The position numbers and the translations under genes were made by a program. Source: Aselliscus stoliczkanus (Eukaryota > Chordata > Mammalia > Chiroptera > Hipposideridae). From it: a DNA stretch of 64,000 nt. Position 1 is the stretch's first letter, and every line of letters begins with the position of its first letter. The notes beneath the pieces were generated by a model that was not told the origin of the DNA, did not search any database, and saw only the letters and a list, made by a program, of their open reading frames with translations. The stretch spans positions 84,527,501 to 84,591,500 of the forward strand of contig CM066731.1 in the NCBI GenBank assembly GCA_033961575.1, given 5' to 3'. Below are positions 34,013-46,169 of this stretch, piece after piece.

Positions 34013-35879
34013 ATATATGTTAATGGGTCACATTACTAAAAGTCAAACTGGAATCTGCCATATCACAGAGCTTATATTCTTTCTATCATATTCTGCCAAG
34101 ATGAGATTATTTAAGCCTCAGGAATTAATATTTTATGCAATAAAGTTATACAAAATATCTTTTTGAAGTTTTGGATTATAGATAATCTTTTCCTTTAATT
34201 TCCTTAAAATCATGTATTAAATATCTTGGCCATTTTCCTTCATTTCCCAGTGGATCTCACTGTTTCTCTCCTAGTGACAATGTCATCTAACTTTTAATGA
34301 CTTGGATTTTCCATAATGGCTATTTGGGGACAACACCCCATTTAAAGATATCATGGAGGATTATGTTCCATGGCTTTCTGGAAATGATCCAGGTATCACA
34401 TGCTGATTAGGAAACCAGGCGTTGAAGCTGGGTTTTCATATTTCCCATACTGAGTGATACAACAATACTTGCCCTGTTTCAATGTCTGGGCAAAATGATG
34501 ATTCAGCCTTGATGGAAATTATTTTCATCTGCTTAATTATTTCATCAACAAAAATAGTAATGCAAGTGAATCTACATGGTAGTCTGCTAATATCCTCCTG
34601 GTTTCTCCTAGAGGTGCTGCTAAAGTTCAGGGGCCTCAGCTTTATGCAAAATTAAGGGTTTGCCTGGTCAGAAGGTCTCAGAATCAGGATTCCTTTTGTT
34701 TTATTCTTTTTGACTTTTGAGTGTGGCACAGAAATTAGCCCATAACTCTGACCTAGATCAAGTCACGCCAGGCCAGGAGGAGTGATAGTTTGGGGCAAAG
34801 GAGGTCTTGTAGCATCTTTTAAATCATGGTATGTTAACAATCAGTGCCTTTGTCTACACATAGGATAAATAAATCCAGGCAGCAGCTCTTAGGAAGTGTA
34901 TGTTCTAAATCATCCAGGTTACTCAAGTGACTTGCATACAGATGGCACTACATAAGCTTGTTGAATGTGTGACCAAGTGCTGTATCATGCAATTCTAGAC
35001 CTCTTGCTCTTATAAGTAGAAATGCCTCCAGAAAGAGGTTCATGAGAGGCTTGTTACACATCCATCATGCACCAGAGTCTTGCTTCCTTAGACCAGCGTA
35101 AGATTTATGAGCAGCCGTCCTGCCTGATGCCCAGGTGCGTGAAGTGCAGAACTTAGACTCACTCTTTCTTTAAATAGAGTGCAGTTGGCTTTGCACCTGT
35201 GTAGTTACAAGTTCTTAAATTTATCTTTCTGAACAGATTCAGCCACTGTGATAGGTAACTAAAAGGGAGAAGGAAATGAAGGAGGATAGCTTGGTGTTAC
35301 ATGCTTTCCATTCTCCTCTTTCCGTGGCTCTTTCAAGAGTTACATGAAAAGATTTTTGAGCCTGAAATTCATCATTTTTGATGTGCCAATCAATTAGAAT
35401 TGCTATTAAATCCTGTGAGTTGTTGTAATTAAAGTGGTGTGTCTAGACAAGTCTTTATTGTGATTTCTACGAAGAATGAAAAGGTCATGTGGCTTTGCTG
35501 GAGAGTTCTAGTGTTTCACCTAGGATTATTTAAATTATTTTAAAGCACGTGGTTAAAAATCTCTAGGATAGAAATTTCACATTCATGATTCCAAGGTCTT
35601 CACACCGATTTACACCATAATTCTGATCAGAAAATTGATCTGGTTTGTGAGTGGTCACTGATTGTGATTGGTCATTGATTTGTGAGGGGTCATAAACTTC
35701 TCTGATCTCATGGGTTCTTAGTGAGAAATTCTGGGTGTTAGTTTTTGTATAGTGTAGGAACCAGTATGTTAAGGGAAAGGCAAGTATATTGCCCGAAAGA
35801 ACATCGAGTTTAAATGCTACTGCAAAGTTAGAATCAGTCCATGTGATTTTCCCACTTAGTAGAAATAGTTTTTTGGGGT
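34013..35879. other. About 1.9 kb without recognised repeats or genes
   Basis: No splice-bounded frame convinced me. A run of GGTCA-type half sites and GATTGG near 35645-35690 (ggtcactgattgtgattggt) is an imperfect local repeat. Text near 35385-35460 has AT-core motifs (caatcaattagaattgc, gtaattaaag). Confidence 0.4.
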
Positions 35880-36612
35880 TTTTTTTTTTTGTTTGTTTGT
35901 TTGTTTTTTAGTCTTTGTTTATGTTTCCTTTTAATTTTTATTACATTTATTCGGGTGGCATTGGTTAGTAAAATTATATAAGTTTCAAGTATACAATTCT
36001 ATAGTACATCATCTATATATTGCATTGTGTGTTCACCACCCAGTCCGTTCTCCTTCTATCACCATATATTTGACCCTCTTTACCCTCTTCTACTGCCTTC
36101 GCTTACTCTCTGGTAACCACTAATCTGTCATCTGTGCCTATGAGTTTTTGTTTCTTTGTTTGTTTGTCTTGTTCACTTGTTGTTTTCAGTTTCATATCCC
36201 ACATATGAGTGAAGTCATATGATTCTTGACTTATTCTGTTTGACTTATTTCTCTTAGCATGATAATCTGAAGATCCATCCATGTTGTCACAAATGGCAGT
36301 ATTTCATCTTTCCTTATTACCAAGTAGTATTCCATTGTATATATGTACTACATCTTCTTTATCTAGTCATCTATCAAAGGATGCTTTGGTTGTTTCCATG
36401 TCTTGATCACTGTGAATAATGCTGCAGTGAATAGAGGGGTACATATATCATTACGATTAAATGTTTTCAGGGTTTTTTTGGTAGATATTTAGAAGAGGAA
36501 TTGCTGGGTTGTATGGTAATTCTTCTCAATCTTTGAGGACCCTCTATAATGTTTTCCATAGTAACTGTATCATTTTATATTCCCACCAGCAGTGCTTGCA
36601 GAAAGGTTTGAT
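35880..36612 (-). mobile_element. L1 3' end (3'UTR and ORF2 C-terminus), 5'-truncated
   Basis: Antisense 3'UTR ('ggcattggttagtaaaatta', 'tacatcatctatatattgc'), then ORF2 C-terminal text ('tgttgtcacaaatggcagta', 'attccattgtatatatgtac', 'gaggaattgctgggttgtat'), ending near 'cccaccagcagtgcttgcag'. A T/TTTG tail lies at the left. Confidence 0.9.
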
Positions 36613-37839
36613 GTTAACTAACCAGAAGTTATTATTCTACCATTATGCTTATAGCAGTCATTCCTCTTGTGCTTATAGCAGTCATTCCTCTGTATATGGG
36701 GTCAAGGCAACTGAGGATCCCCAGAAATTGTGCACAAACAAATATATATGCAAAAGCACAATTTCATTACATTCTGAACTGTTCCTTGTCCCACAAAGTT
36801 AATATATGTAGGCTTAGAGGATAAAGCTAAATTTTCAAGGACAGCAATGAACATCCTACCCAGGCCTATATTTATTCTGTTAAAAAATATTTACTGAATA
36901 TTTATTATGTGCTTGATGCTGGAGACAGAAGAGTAAATAAGCAACATGTGAACGCTACACTTGTGAAAGGGAATAGACTTGTAATAACAGATTGCATGTT
37001 GATCTATGCAATCATTGTGCAAATCATATCACATCACACATACACACAAACACATACATCTGCATATCAGTCCACTAATACTCAAAGTAAATATTTGTTT
37101 TTCTTTATTGTTTGACATATATGTTCTGAATCCTTTTTATTCAATCCATCTTGGACCATTTTCCCAACTTATTCTGATTTCCCTGAATCCTGAACTATTA
37201 GAGCCTTGATTCTAGTAGTAGGATTCACAGAAGCACTGTGGATCTGAAGCCCAATATCACTCATACCTACTACTGCTCAAGACACCTGGAAGTTTTAATT
37301 AGAATTTTTATTTTACTCACTTCTGACACAATTATTTCCATCTTTTTGAGGTTGAACCAGCGAGAACACTTCTGAATTAAAGTTTTTGATCCTTCCCTGT
37401 CCTGACCTCTGTGTTCAGTTTTTTTGTACTACAGATGCTCTGGTCAGTGCAATTGAAAGGTAAGCATGGGTCTTACTTGGAACTTGGTTTCTTATCTGCA
37501 TTACTTTTCTCAATCCTAGTCAAGACACAGGTCATGGTTCTTTTCATCTATAAAGGCTTCATGTTTCCCTTACCCTAGTCAATCCACCCCAGTGTCTTTC
37601 AACATTTTTTCTAGGATCTCATAAGGAGATCTTTTGGACATTTGCCCCTCTCCAATGAAATTAAATTTTAAGGCATAAGATTTTTCTGGATAGGGTAGAA
37701 CTTTGATTTTTCTAGATAGGGTAGAACTTTGGTTTAAGCACTATGATAGCTAAATTTTCTTTTTATCCAAGAACAATTTTTACATCCTTCTAGGAAATAT
37801 CATCCTGCTGAGATTGTATGATCTACCCTAATGTAAGTC
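36613..37839. other. Mostly unassigned, with small tandem duplications
   Basis: Contains a 23-bp tandem duplication at about 36646-36691 (gcttatagcagtcattcctc twice) and a 24-bp one at about 37682-37731 (tctrgatagggtagaacttt twice). A possible 25-bp microexon (37435-37459) is described under findings. 36880-36950 resembles an old MIR or L2 scrap. Confidence 0.4.
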
Positions 37840-37915
37840 AGAATCACCGGGGGCTTGTCAAAACTCAGATTGCTGGGGCCCATACACAGCCACTAACAAA
37901 TATATGTTTATAGTT
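37840..37915 (+). repeat. MER5-type hAT fragment
   Basis: 'gtcagaatcaccgggggctt', 'aaactcagattgctggggcc' match the body of the old MER5 hAT family as I recall it. Confidence 0.55.
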
Positions 37916-38743
37916 TTAAGAAAATCTAGGCTTGAATTTGGATATAACATTAATAAGGTAAAAAAAATAAATTTAGTCAAAAGCTTAAAAACTTGTTTCT
38001 GTGAATAATTTCTCATTTATTACTTCTATAATATTTTGTCTATACACCAGGTTCTCTTCAGAAGATCTCCTAAGTGTAGATGCGACTTGTTTTCTTTTCA
38101 AATAACTAGTACTGTACTAAAATAATATTATCAGATAGAATTATATAGACTAACATATTAGCCTAAATTTAATATTTTTTGTCCAAAAATACCCAAAAAA
38201 CCAGATGCATAGTTCTCACACAATCACCATGTGGGTTTTATCTATTTAATATTTTGTTATTGTAAACATATTTGCTCTCCCTAAAACCTCGAATAAAGTG
38301 ACTTGTACTTTATGGGTCAAATAGTATCAACATTTTCTCAGGATTTGTTTAAATATGATTCAGTTATGTTTTTGTTTCCTAAGGCTTTAAAAACATAATG
38401 TAGTTTGGTTTAAATTAAATAACATGGTATATTAAAATTAATATAGGTAAATTATAAATGATAGCTAAGAAAAGGTAAATCAGGAGAGACACAGAAATAA
38501 ATTTAAATAAAACTTTTATGCCAGAGTAAACAGGGAAACTAAATAACAGAATGACCCCTAAAAATATTTGACTGTAGAAATTAGACTAAGACAAATGTGG
38601 GTATTAGAATACAGAATAGAATAAAAGTATAATTTGATATCACAATAAGGAAATGATACAATAATACATATTAGGAAGAGAAAGGCAGAGGAAATAGCTT
38701 GGAGCTATTTCAAGCATAAAACCCAATAAAATAGGAAATTGTA
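37916..38743. other. Unassigned AT-rich sequence
   Basis: I see no gene or named repeat. Confidence 0.5.
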
Positions 38744-38894
38744 AGGGCCGGCCGAGTGGCTCAGTTGGTTAAGAGCTCACTCAAGAGTGCAAGCTGAACT
38801 CTGAGCAACAGCTGTTCAAGGCCAGCCCGAGCTGAGTTGCCGTTGAGCCACCAACAGGTGGCAGGATGGCTCAGCTAAAATAAATAAATAAATA
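38744..38894 (+). mobile_element. Short tRNA-type SINE with target-site duplication
   Basis: Head gggccggccgagtggctcag, then 'ttggttaagagctcactcaa', a body ending 'ggcaggatggctcagctaaa', and a TAAA tail. The direct repeat aataggaaattgta occurs at 38730-38743 and 38895-38908 (14 of 14). Confidence 0.94.
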
Positions 38895-38908
38895 AATAGG
38901 AAATTGTA

Positions 38909-39359
38909 GTGTTCAAAAGAAATAGAGTACTATATGTCACTTTCTTTGACATCCTCATGTTTTTGTGTGGTGAAGAGGGCAGCTTTGATCTATTAATTAC
39001 TGAGAGAAGTCTGAATTTATCAATTTCTCTTTGTAGATCAATTTGGTTTTGCTTTATATATTTGACCTGATACTTCTATGACCAATCTAATTAAAGATAT
39101 CTGTTTTATATTTTCTAATTGCAAAAACATAAGAAAATACTCTTCTGCTTTTTCTCTTTTCTGCTTAAAATGGTTTGTTTGTTTTAAGGTGTTGGTATTG
39201 TTTGGAACCATTTAGTCTGAGAAGAGAAGATTGGAGGATAAAAATCCACAAAATATGAATATTATTTAATTTCATGCATAATAAAATAATTTGTTTCTAT
39301 GAGAATATACTTATTGGGTGAAAAACAAACAAAAAATTAGAACACCTGTTTACTGAGAT
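38909..39359. other. Unassigned sequence
   Basis: I see no gene or named repeat here. Confidence 0.5.
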
Positions 39360-39795
39360 TGGGAATATTGTGGCACAAGCAGATTATGGAAAGAGGAATA
39401 AGAAGTTCATTTAAGTTTTATAAATCTGTTGAACATCTAAGTGGAAATATCAAGGGAGACAAATGGATATGAGTTGGGAGTTCACTGGGGAGGTTTAACC
39501 TGGAGAGTTATGAGTTTTAGCATAACCATGAAACTAGATTGGAACAACCAGGGAATATGCATAGATAGAGCAATAGTTCAAGGACTGAGCCTTGATTCAA
39601 TTTAACATTTAAAATTTGGAAGATGAGGAGAAACAGAGAAAGGAGAATGAGGGGTCATGGCCAGTGATATTGGGGGGAAAAAGTCAAGAGAGTAGTGTTG
39701 TAGTATCCAAGTTAAAAAAGTTAAAGAAGAGCAAACAAATCAATGTGGCAAAGACTACTGATAACTCGAGTAAAAAAAAGGAATAAAATTGATCC
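39360..39795 (+). repeat. Ancient interspersed repeat, same family as 63480-64000 (not named)
   Basis: 'aacatctaagtggaaatatc', 'gagttgggagttcactgggg' and 'gttcaaggactgagccttga' form a block order I recall from a common mammalian repeat. The piece at 63480-64000 looks like its preceding segment. I do not assign a family. Confidence 0.5.
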
Positions 39796-39921
39796 TTAGC
39801 ATTTTATTTTTTTAATGTGAGGGTCATAATAAACTTGACTAGAACTGTGTTGATAGAGTGGTGAGTCAGGAAGCCTGTTGTCATCAAACCTATCTATTAG
39901 TTCACCGTTCTCACTTCAATG

Positions 39922-40112
39922 GTTCTCAGCGGTTGTTTTCTGGACCAGCATCATCTGTATCATCAGAGATCTTGTTAAAAATGAATATTTCTAGTCTGTA
40001 GTACAGACCTATTCAGTCAGCCACTGTAACATTGAGCCGCAGCCACATGTGTTTTAACAAGTTCTCCAGGTAATTCTCATGCACACCGACATTTGAGAAC
40101 TACCTTGATAGA
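39922..40112. repeat. MER5A-type hAT MITE
   Basis: Ends 'caatggttctcagcgg' and 'acatttgagaact' are decayed MER5 termini. 'tggaccagcatcatctgtat' and 'ttctccaggtaattctcatg' fit the body. Confidence 0.75.
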
Positions 40113-40485
40113 TATCAGCAAACTCTCTCAGAAAAGCTGTGACATCAGTACAGTTATTGTACTATTTGCTATTCTGGTTTTCAGCTTCCTTGAGAATATA
40201 CCATTATATTTTGCCTTGAGTTTCTAGGTGATTTGTAGCAGAAGTATTTTCAGGATGGTGTGTGTACGTGTGTGTGTGCATGTGTGTGTGTGTGTGAACT
40301 ATATATCATATGTATGCACATATATAGTATACATAATATATTCTATTGTATTATCTGTTTTAAAATATTTTTAGTTTTAATTAATTTTGAACTTATGAAA
40401 AGATTCAAATTAATAGAGTCTAGTATACTATTGTACCTAACCAGCTTCCACAGCGTTAACACCTTACATAATAATAGTGCAGTGA

Positions 40486-40935
40486 GGACTGGTTTAGTGG
40501 TGCATTGGCTAAGAGTTGGCTTGGGACGCCAGCTCTGAGCAGCAGGGCTCCGGTTCAGATCCATTATGTGGGCCTGTGAAACTGCGCCCTCTACAGCTAA
40601 GATGGTGAACAACAGCTCCATCTGGAGCTGGGCTGCCATGAGTTGCCAGCGAAGGTGTAGGGTGCTGTGAGGCTGGCTGGCAGCTGGTGTGCGCTTTCAT
40701 GAGCTGCCATGAGCCGCCGTGAGTGGCTGGCCAATGGCCGGCGAGTGACTGCCTCATCCAGGAAGAGCTCACTGATAATACCAATGTGGGCCAGTGAAGC
40801 GACATCCTCCACAACTAGACTGAAGAACAAAAAGGACAGCAACTTGTCTGTTCCCCTTCCCCAATTTCCCAATGCTGTTCCCCACCCCCAATTTCCCAAT
40901 AAAATCTTAAAAACAAAACAAAACAGAAAAAACAC
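40486..40935 (+). mobile_element. Composite tRNA-derived SINE, 450 bp, with target-site duplication
   Basis: The head is ggactggtttagtggtgcat, the B box 'ccggttcagatcca'. The middle resembles the SINE at 23477, followed by 'ctgaagaacaaaaaggacag', CCCCAATTT units, AATAAA at 40898-40903 and an A-rich tail. The direct repeat aatagtgcagtga occurs at 40473-40485 and 40936-40948 (13 of 13). Older than the 23477 copy judging by head changes. Confidence 0.94.
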
Positions 40936-41159
40936 AATAGTGCAGTGATCAAAATGAGGAAATTAACATTTGTACAATACTATTAACTAAGCTATTTTGT
41001 ATTCAAGTTTTCCCACTTCCGCACTAATGTTCTTTTTCAGTTCTAAAATTCAACCCAGGATCTCATATTGCATTTAGTTACTGTCTCCTTAGTTGCCTCA
41101 AATATCAGACAGTTACTTGGTCTTCCTTTCCTTTCAGGATCTTGACACTTTTCAAATTT

Positions 41160-41672
41160 TATTTTTTAATTTAATTTAATTTTTTAATCTATTTGGGTGA
41201 CATTGGTTAGTAAAATTATATAGGTTTCAGGTGTACATTTCTATAATACATCATCTATATATCACATTGTGTGCTTACCATCCAGTCAGTTCTCTTTCCA
41301 TCACCATATATTGACCCCTTTTTCCCTCTTCAACCATCCCCTGCCCCTTGCCCTCTGGTAATCAATAAACTGTTGCTGTGTGTCTATGAGTTTTGTTTCT
41401 TCATTTGTTTGCTTTGTTCATTTGTTGCTTCAATTTTATATTCCACATATGACTGAAGTCATATTGTTTTCAACTTTCCCTAACTTATTTCACTTAGCAT
41501 GATAATCTCAAGATCCTTTCATGTGTCACAAATGGCAATATTCTATCTTTTCTTATGGATGAGTAATATTCCATTGTATATATGTATACCACATCTTCTT
41601 TATCCAATCATCTATCAAAGGACACTTCAGTTGTTTTCATGTTTTGGCCACTGTGAATAATGTTGCAATGAT

Positions 41673-41751
<79 letters not shown>

Positions 41752-44132
41752 CAGATTTTTTTGGTAGATACCCAGGAGAGGGATTGCTGGGTTGTATGGT
41801 AATCCTATTCTTAATTTTTTGAGAAACCTCCATATTGCTTTCCATAATGGCTGTACCAAATTATATTCCCACCAACAGTGTATGTTGGTGTTTTTTTTTC
41901 CCAACCTCTCCAACACTTGTTATTACTTGTCTTGTTGATGATATCCATTCTAAGAGGTACGAGGTGATATCTCATTCTGGTTCGGATTTGCATTTCTCTA
42001 ATAGCTAGTTAAGTTGAGTATTTTTTCATTTATTTGTTGGCCATTTGTATGTCTTCTTGGGAGAAGTGTATGTTCAGGTCCTTTGCCCATTTTTTAAATT
42101 GGGTTGGTTTTTTTTGTTGTTTTTGTTGAATTGTATGAGTTCTTTATGTATTTTGGGTATTAATGCCTCATTGGAGGTGTTGGTTGCAAATTTTTTCTCT
42201 CATTTGATTGGATACCTCTTTGATTTGTTGATGGTTTCTTTTGCTGTGCAGAAGATTTTTAGTTTGATAGAGTCCCAATTCATTTATTTTTGCTTTTACT
42301 TCTCTTGCCTTTGAGGTCAAATTTATAAAATCTTCTCTGAACCAAGGTCCATAAGATCAGTACCTATGCTTTCTTCTATGCAATTTATTGTTTCTGGTCT
42401 TACATTTAGGTCTTTGACACATTTTGAGTTAACTTTGGTATATGGTGACAGATAGCAGTCTAGTTTTATTCTTTTGCATGTGGCTTTCCAATTTTTCTAG
42501 CATTATTTATTGAAAAGGATTTCTTTTCTTCATTGTATGTTTTTGGCCCTGTTGTCAAAATTTATCTTCCCATATATACATACCTATGTGGGTTTATTTC
42601 TAGATTCTCATTTCTATTTCATTGATCTTTGTGTCTGTTTTTCTGCCACTACCATGCTGTTTTGATTATTGTGACTTTGTAGTGTAAATTGAAGTCAGGG
42701 AATGTGCTACCTTCAACCTTGCTCCTTTTCCTTAGCATTGCTTTGGAAATTCAGGATCTTTTATGATTCCATACAAATCTGATGACTTTTTAGTTCTATT
42801 TCTTGAAAAAAGGGCAATTGGGATTTTCATGGGGATTGCTTTAAATCTGTATATTGCTTTGGGTAATATGACCAATTTATCTATGTTGATTCTTCCAATC
42901 AATCAACACAGAATATCTTTCCATTTCTTTGTGTCATGTTGAATTCCTTTTAATAGTGTCTTATTTATAGTTTTCAGTATATAGGTCATTCAAATGATTT
43001 TTTAAGTTTATTCCTAGGTATTTTATTCTTTTTGTTGCAATTATAAAAGGAATGGTTTCTTTCACTTTTTCAAAATTTCATTGTTATTATATAGGAATGT
43101 AATGGATTTTTGTGCATTGATTTTGTATCCTGCAACTTTACTGTATTTGCTTATTGTTTCAAATAGATTTTGGTGGAGTCTTAAGGGTTTTCAATGTAAA
43201 GAATTTTGTCATTTGCAAAAAGTGACAGTTTAATTTTTTCAATCTCAATTTGGATGCCTTTTATTTCTTTCTCTTGACGATTGCTCTGGCAGTGATTTCC
43301 AATACCTTGTTACATAACAGTGGTGACAGGGGACATTCCTATAATTTTCCTGATTTTAAAGGAAAAGCTTTCAGTTTTTCACTAATAGTATGATATTAGC
43401 TGAGGGTTTGTCATATGTGGCCTTTATTATTCTGAAGTACTTTCCTTCTATACCCATTTTATTTAGTGGTTTAATCATAAGTGGATGTCATAACTTGTCA
43501 AATGGTTTTTCTGCATTTATTGATATAATGACATGATTTTTATCTTACTTTTTATGAGGTATATAATATTGATCAATTTGCATATGTTGAACCATCTTTG
43601 TGCCCTTGGAATAAACCCCACTTGATAGTGATGTATAATCTTCTTAATGCACTGTTTTATTCAATTTGCTAGTATTTTGTTTAGAACTTTGGTGTCTGTG
43701 TTCATCAGAGATGTTTTTCTGTAGTTTTCTTTTTTTGTGTTATCTTTACCAGGTTTTAGTATTAGGGTATTGTTGACCATATAAAATGAGTTAGGAAGTA
43801 TTGCCTCTTCTTTGATGTTTTGGAAGCATTTCAGAAGGACACATATTAAATCACCTGTGAGTGTTTGGTAGAATTCACTAATGATGCCATCTGCTGTACT
43901 TTTGATTTTGGGGAGGTTTTGGGTGATTGTCTCAATTTCCTTACTGTTGATCAGTCTATTTACATTTTCCAGTTTTTCATGATTCAGTCTAGGAAGATTC
44001 TATATGTTTAAGAACTTGTGCATTGTTTTCTAGATTATTGAATTTGGTGGCGTATATAGTCCTTCATAGTATTCTTGTGTGATCTTTTGTATTTCTGTGG
44101 TATCCATCATGACTTCTCTTTCATTTCAGATT
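41160..44132 (-). mobile_element. L1 LINE, antisense: 3'UTR and most of ORF2 (L1-d, part 1)
   Basis: Antisense 3'UTR at 41165-41340 leads into ORF2. Recognisable blocks include 'attccattgtatatatgtat', 'ggttgcaaattttttctctc', 'tttgttgatggtttcttttg', 'cattatttattgaaaaggat', 'attgctttaaatctgtatat', 'agtgacagtttaattttttc' and 'gttgaaccatctttgtgccc'. Stops are frequent. A (TA)n tract interrupts it at 41677-41749. The same ORF2 continues at 47150 after the L1-c insertion. Confidence 0.9.
41677..41749. repeat. (AT)n microsatellite, about 36 units
   Basis: Pure AT dinucleotides inside the L1-d ORF2, probably grown from a short TATATA in the L1. Confidence 0.97.
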
Positions 44133-44772
44133 ATTTATTTACTTATTTAATTTTTAATTTTTTAATTAATTTATTTTTTACAACACAGCACAATAGTTCT
44201 ACTTTTTACTCCTCAAAGAGAAAACCCCCCCAATCTGCCGTCCCACGCCCCATATCATACACATCTATTACAATTCCCTTGACTCCACTCACACAATGTA
44301 GTCCACATCCTGTGACTATATATACATTCAATCATAGTTAACATACAATATTATACAACATCAGCTTCAGGTGTACAGCACAGCAATCAAACCTCTACCC
44401 CATCCCTGAAGTGGTCTCCACAACAAGACATGTGACCATCTGACATCCTACAAAATATTCACAACATTATTAATTCCATTCCCAGAATTGCCTTTCATAT
44501 CCCTGTGGCAATATTGTAGTTACTTAATTATGCTGTCTAATCCCTTCCCCTTCCCTTCATTCCCACTCCCTCCCAGCTAGCAACCAGCAGTTTTTCCTCT
44601 ATATCTGCTTGATATGATTTCAATCTTCTTAAATTCACTGAGACTTGTTTTGTGGCCTAACGTGGTCTATCTTGGAAAATGTTCCATGTGCAATTGAGAA
44701 GAATGTATATTCTGTTGCTTTGGGGTGAAATACTCTAAAAATCAATGAAATCCAGCTGGTCTAAAGTGTTAT

Positions 44773-45231
44773 TTAAGGCCACTCTTTCTGTGTTGATTTT
44801 CTATCTGGAAGATCTGTCCATTGGTGACAATGGGGTGTTGAAGTCCATTGAACATATTTTATGTATTTAAGAGCTCCTATGTTGGGTTCATAGATGTTTA
44901 TTAGGGTTATTTCCTCTTGTTGAATCAATCCCTTTATTATTATGTAGTGCCCTACTTTGTCTTTCATTGTAGTCTTAATTTTAAAGTCTGATTTTTCTGA
45001 GATAAGTTTTGCTACTCCAGCTTTTTTTCTCATTTCCATTTGCATGAAATATCTTATTCCATCTTTTACTTTCAGTCTGTGTATGTCTTTTGCTCTGAGA
45101 TGAGTCTCTTGTAAAGAGCATATGCATGGGTCCTGTTTTCTTATCCACTCTGCCGCTCTTTGTCTTTCGATTGGAGCATTTAGCCCAGTCACATTTAAAT
45201 TGATTATTGATAGGTGTGTATGTATTGCCAT
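44773..45231 (-). pseudogene. L1 ORF2 endonuclease-domain remnant
   Basis: A 152-residue frame starting at the ORF2 start of L1-c. ORF2 begins with an apurinic-type endonuclease that nicks target DNA for target-primed reverse transcription. Visible hallmarks are SIINLNVTGLNAPIERQRAA near residue 8, the CSLQETHL block (with the catalytic Glu) near residue 38, and ITLINIYEPN near residue 110. The frame breaks at about residue 125. The reverse transcriptase and C-terminal domains are absent because of the internal deletion. This copy cannot encode a working enzyme. Confidence 0.88.
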
Positions 45232-45442
45232 TTTGTTATTTGTATTCCTGGCCTTCCTTGGTTAGCTTGTTTACCCCTTTCATCTGTTTAAAAAAGCCCT
45301 TTTAACATTTCCTGCAATGCTGGCTTGGTAGTAATGAATGCCTTAAGCTTACTCCTTTCTGAGAAGCTCTTTATTTCTCCTACAATTTTAAGTGATAGCC
45401 GTGATGGGTAGAGCAATCTTGGTGGTAGGCCTTTATTTTGCA

Positions 45443-46169
45443 TCACTTTGAATATCTCCTGCCATTCTCTTTGGCCTGCAGAGTTTCTGTAGAAAAGTCA
45501 GCTGTTACTCTTATAGGAGTTCCTTTGTATGTAACCTGCTGTCTTTCTCTTGCTGCTTTTAGGATTCTGTCTTTTTCTTTAACCTGTGCCATTTTAACTA
45601 TGATGTATCTTGGTGTGGACCTGTTTAGGTTTAGCTTGTTTGGAACTCTCTGCACTTCCTGGGTTTTATATGTCGATTTTCTTCACCAGGGTAAGGAAGT
45701 TTTCAGTCATTATTTTCAAATAGATTCTCGACCCCTTGCTTCTTCTCTTCTCCTTCTGGTACTTCTATGATACAAATGTTGTTGCGCTTCATGTTGTCCC
45801 ACAGGTCTCTTAAACTATTTTCTTTGTTTTTTATTCTTTTTTCTTTTTGTTGTTCCAATTGGGTGATTTTGCTATTTTGTCTTCTAAATCGCTGATCCGA
45901 TCCTCTGCTTCATCTAATCTACTGGTGAGTCCTTCGAGTGTGTTCTTCATTTCAGTTATTGTATTTTTTAGTTCTAACTGGTTGTTTTTTATGATATCTC
46001 TGTCCTTCCTTATGTCCTCACTAAGTTTGTTAAACATTCTTATCATCAGTGTTCTAAACTCTGTCTCTGAAAGGTTGGATCCCTCTGTTTCATTTAGTTC
46101 CATTTCTAGAGATTTCTTCTGATCTTGTACTTGTGTCATGTTTCTTTGTTTCCTCACTCTGGCTGTCAC
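45443..46169 (-). pseudogene. L1 ORF1 remnant of L1-c
   Basis: Two frames cover most of ORF1. 45831-46169 gives the N-terminus and coiled coil (RKQRNMTQVQDQKKSLEMEL, RLDEAEDRISDLEDKIAK). 45443-45655 gives the C-terminal part (MQRVPNKLNLNRSTPRYIIV, ILKAARERQQVTYKGTPIRV). A frameshift lies between them, near 45660-45830. ORF1p binds L1 RNA as a trimer. Confidence 0.87.

Noticed and set aside
41608..41916. Tyr-Ile repeat protein frame
   Set aside because: Translation of an AT microsatellite inside an antisense L1 ORF2.
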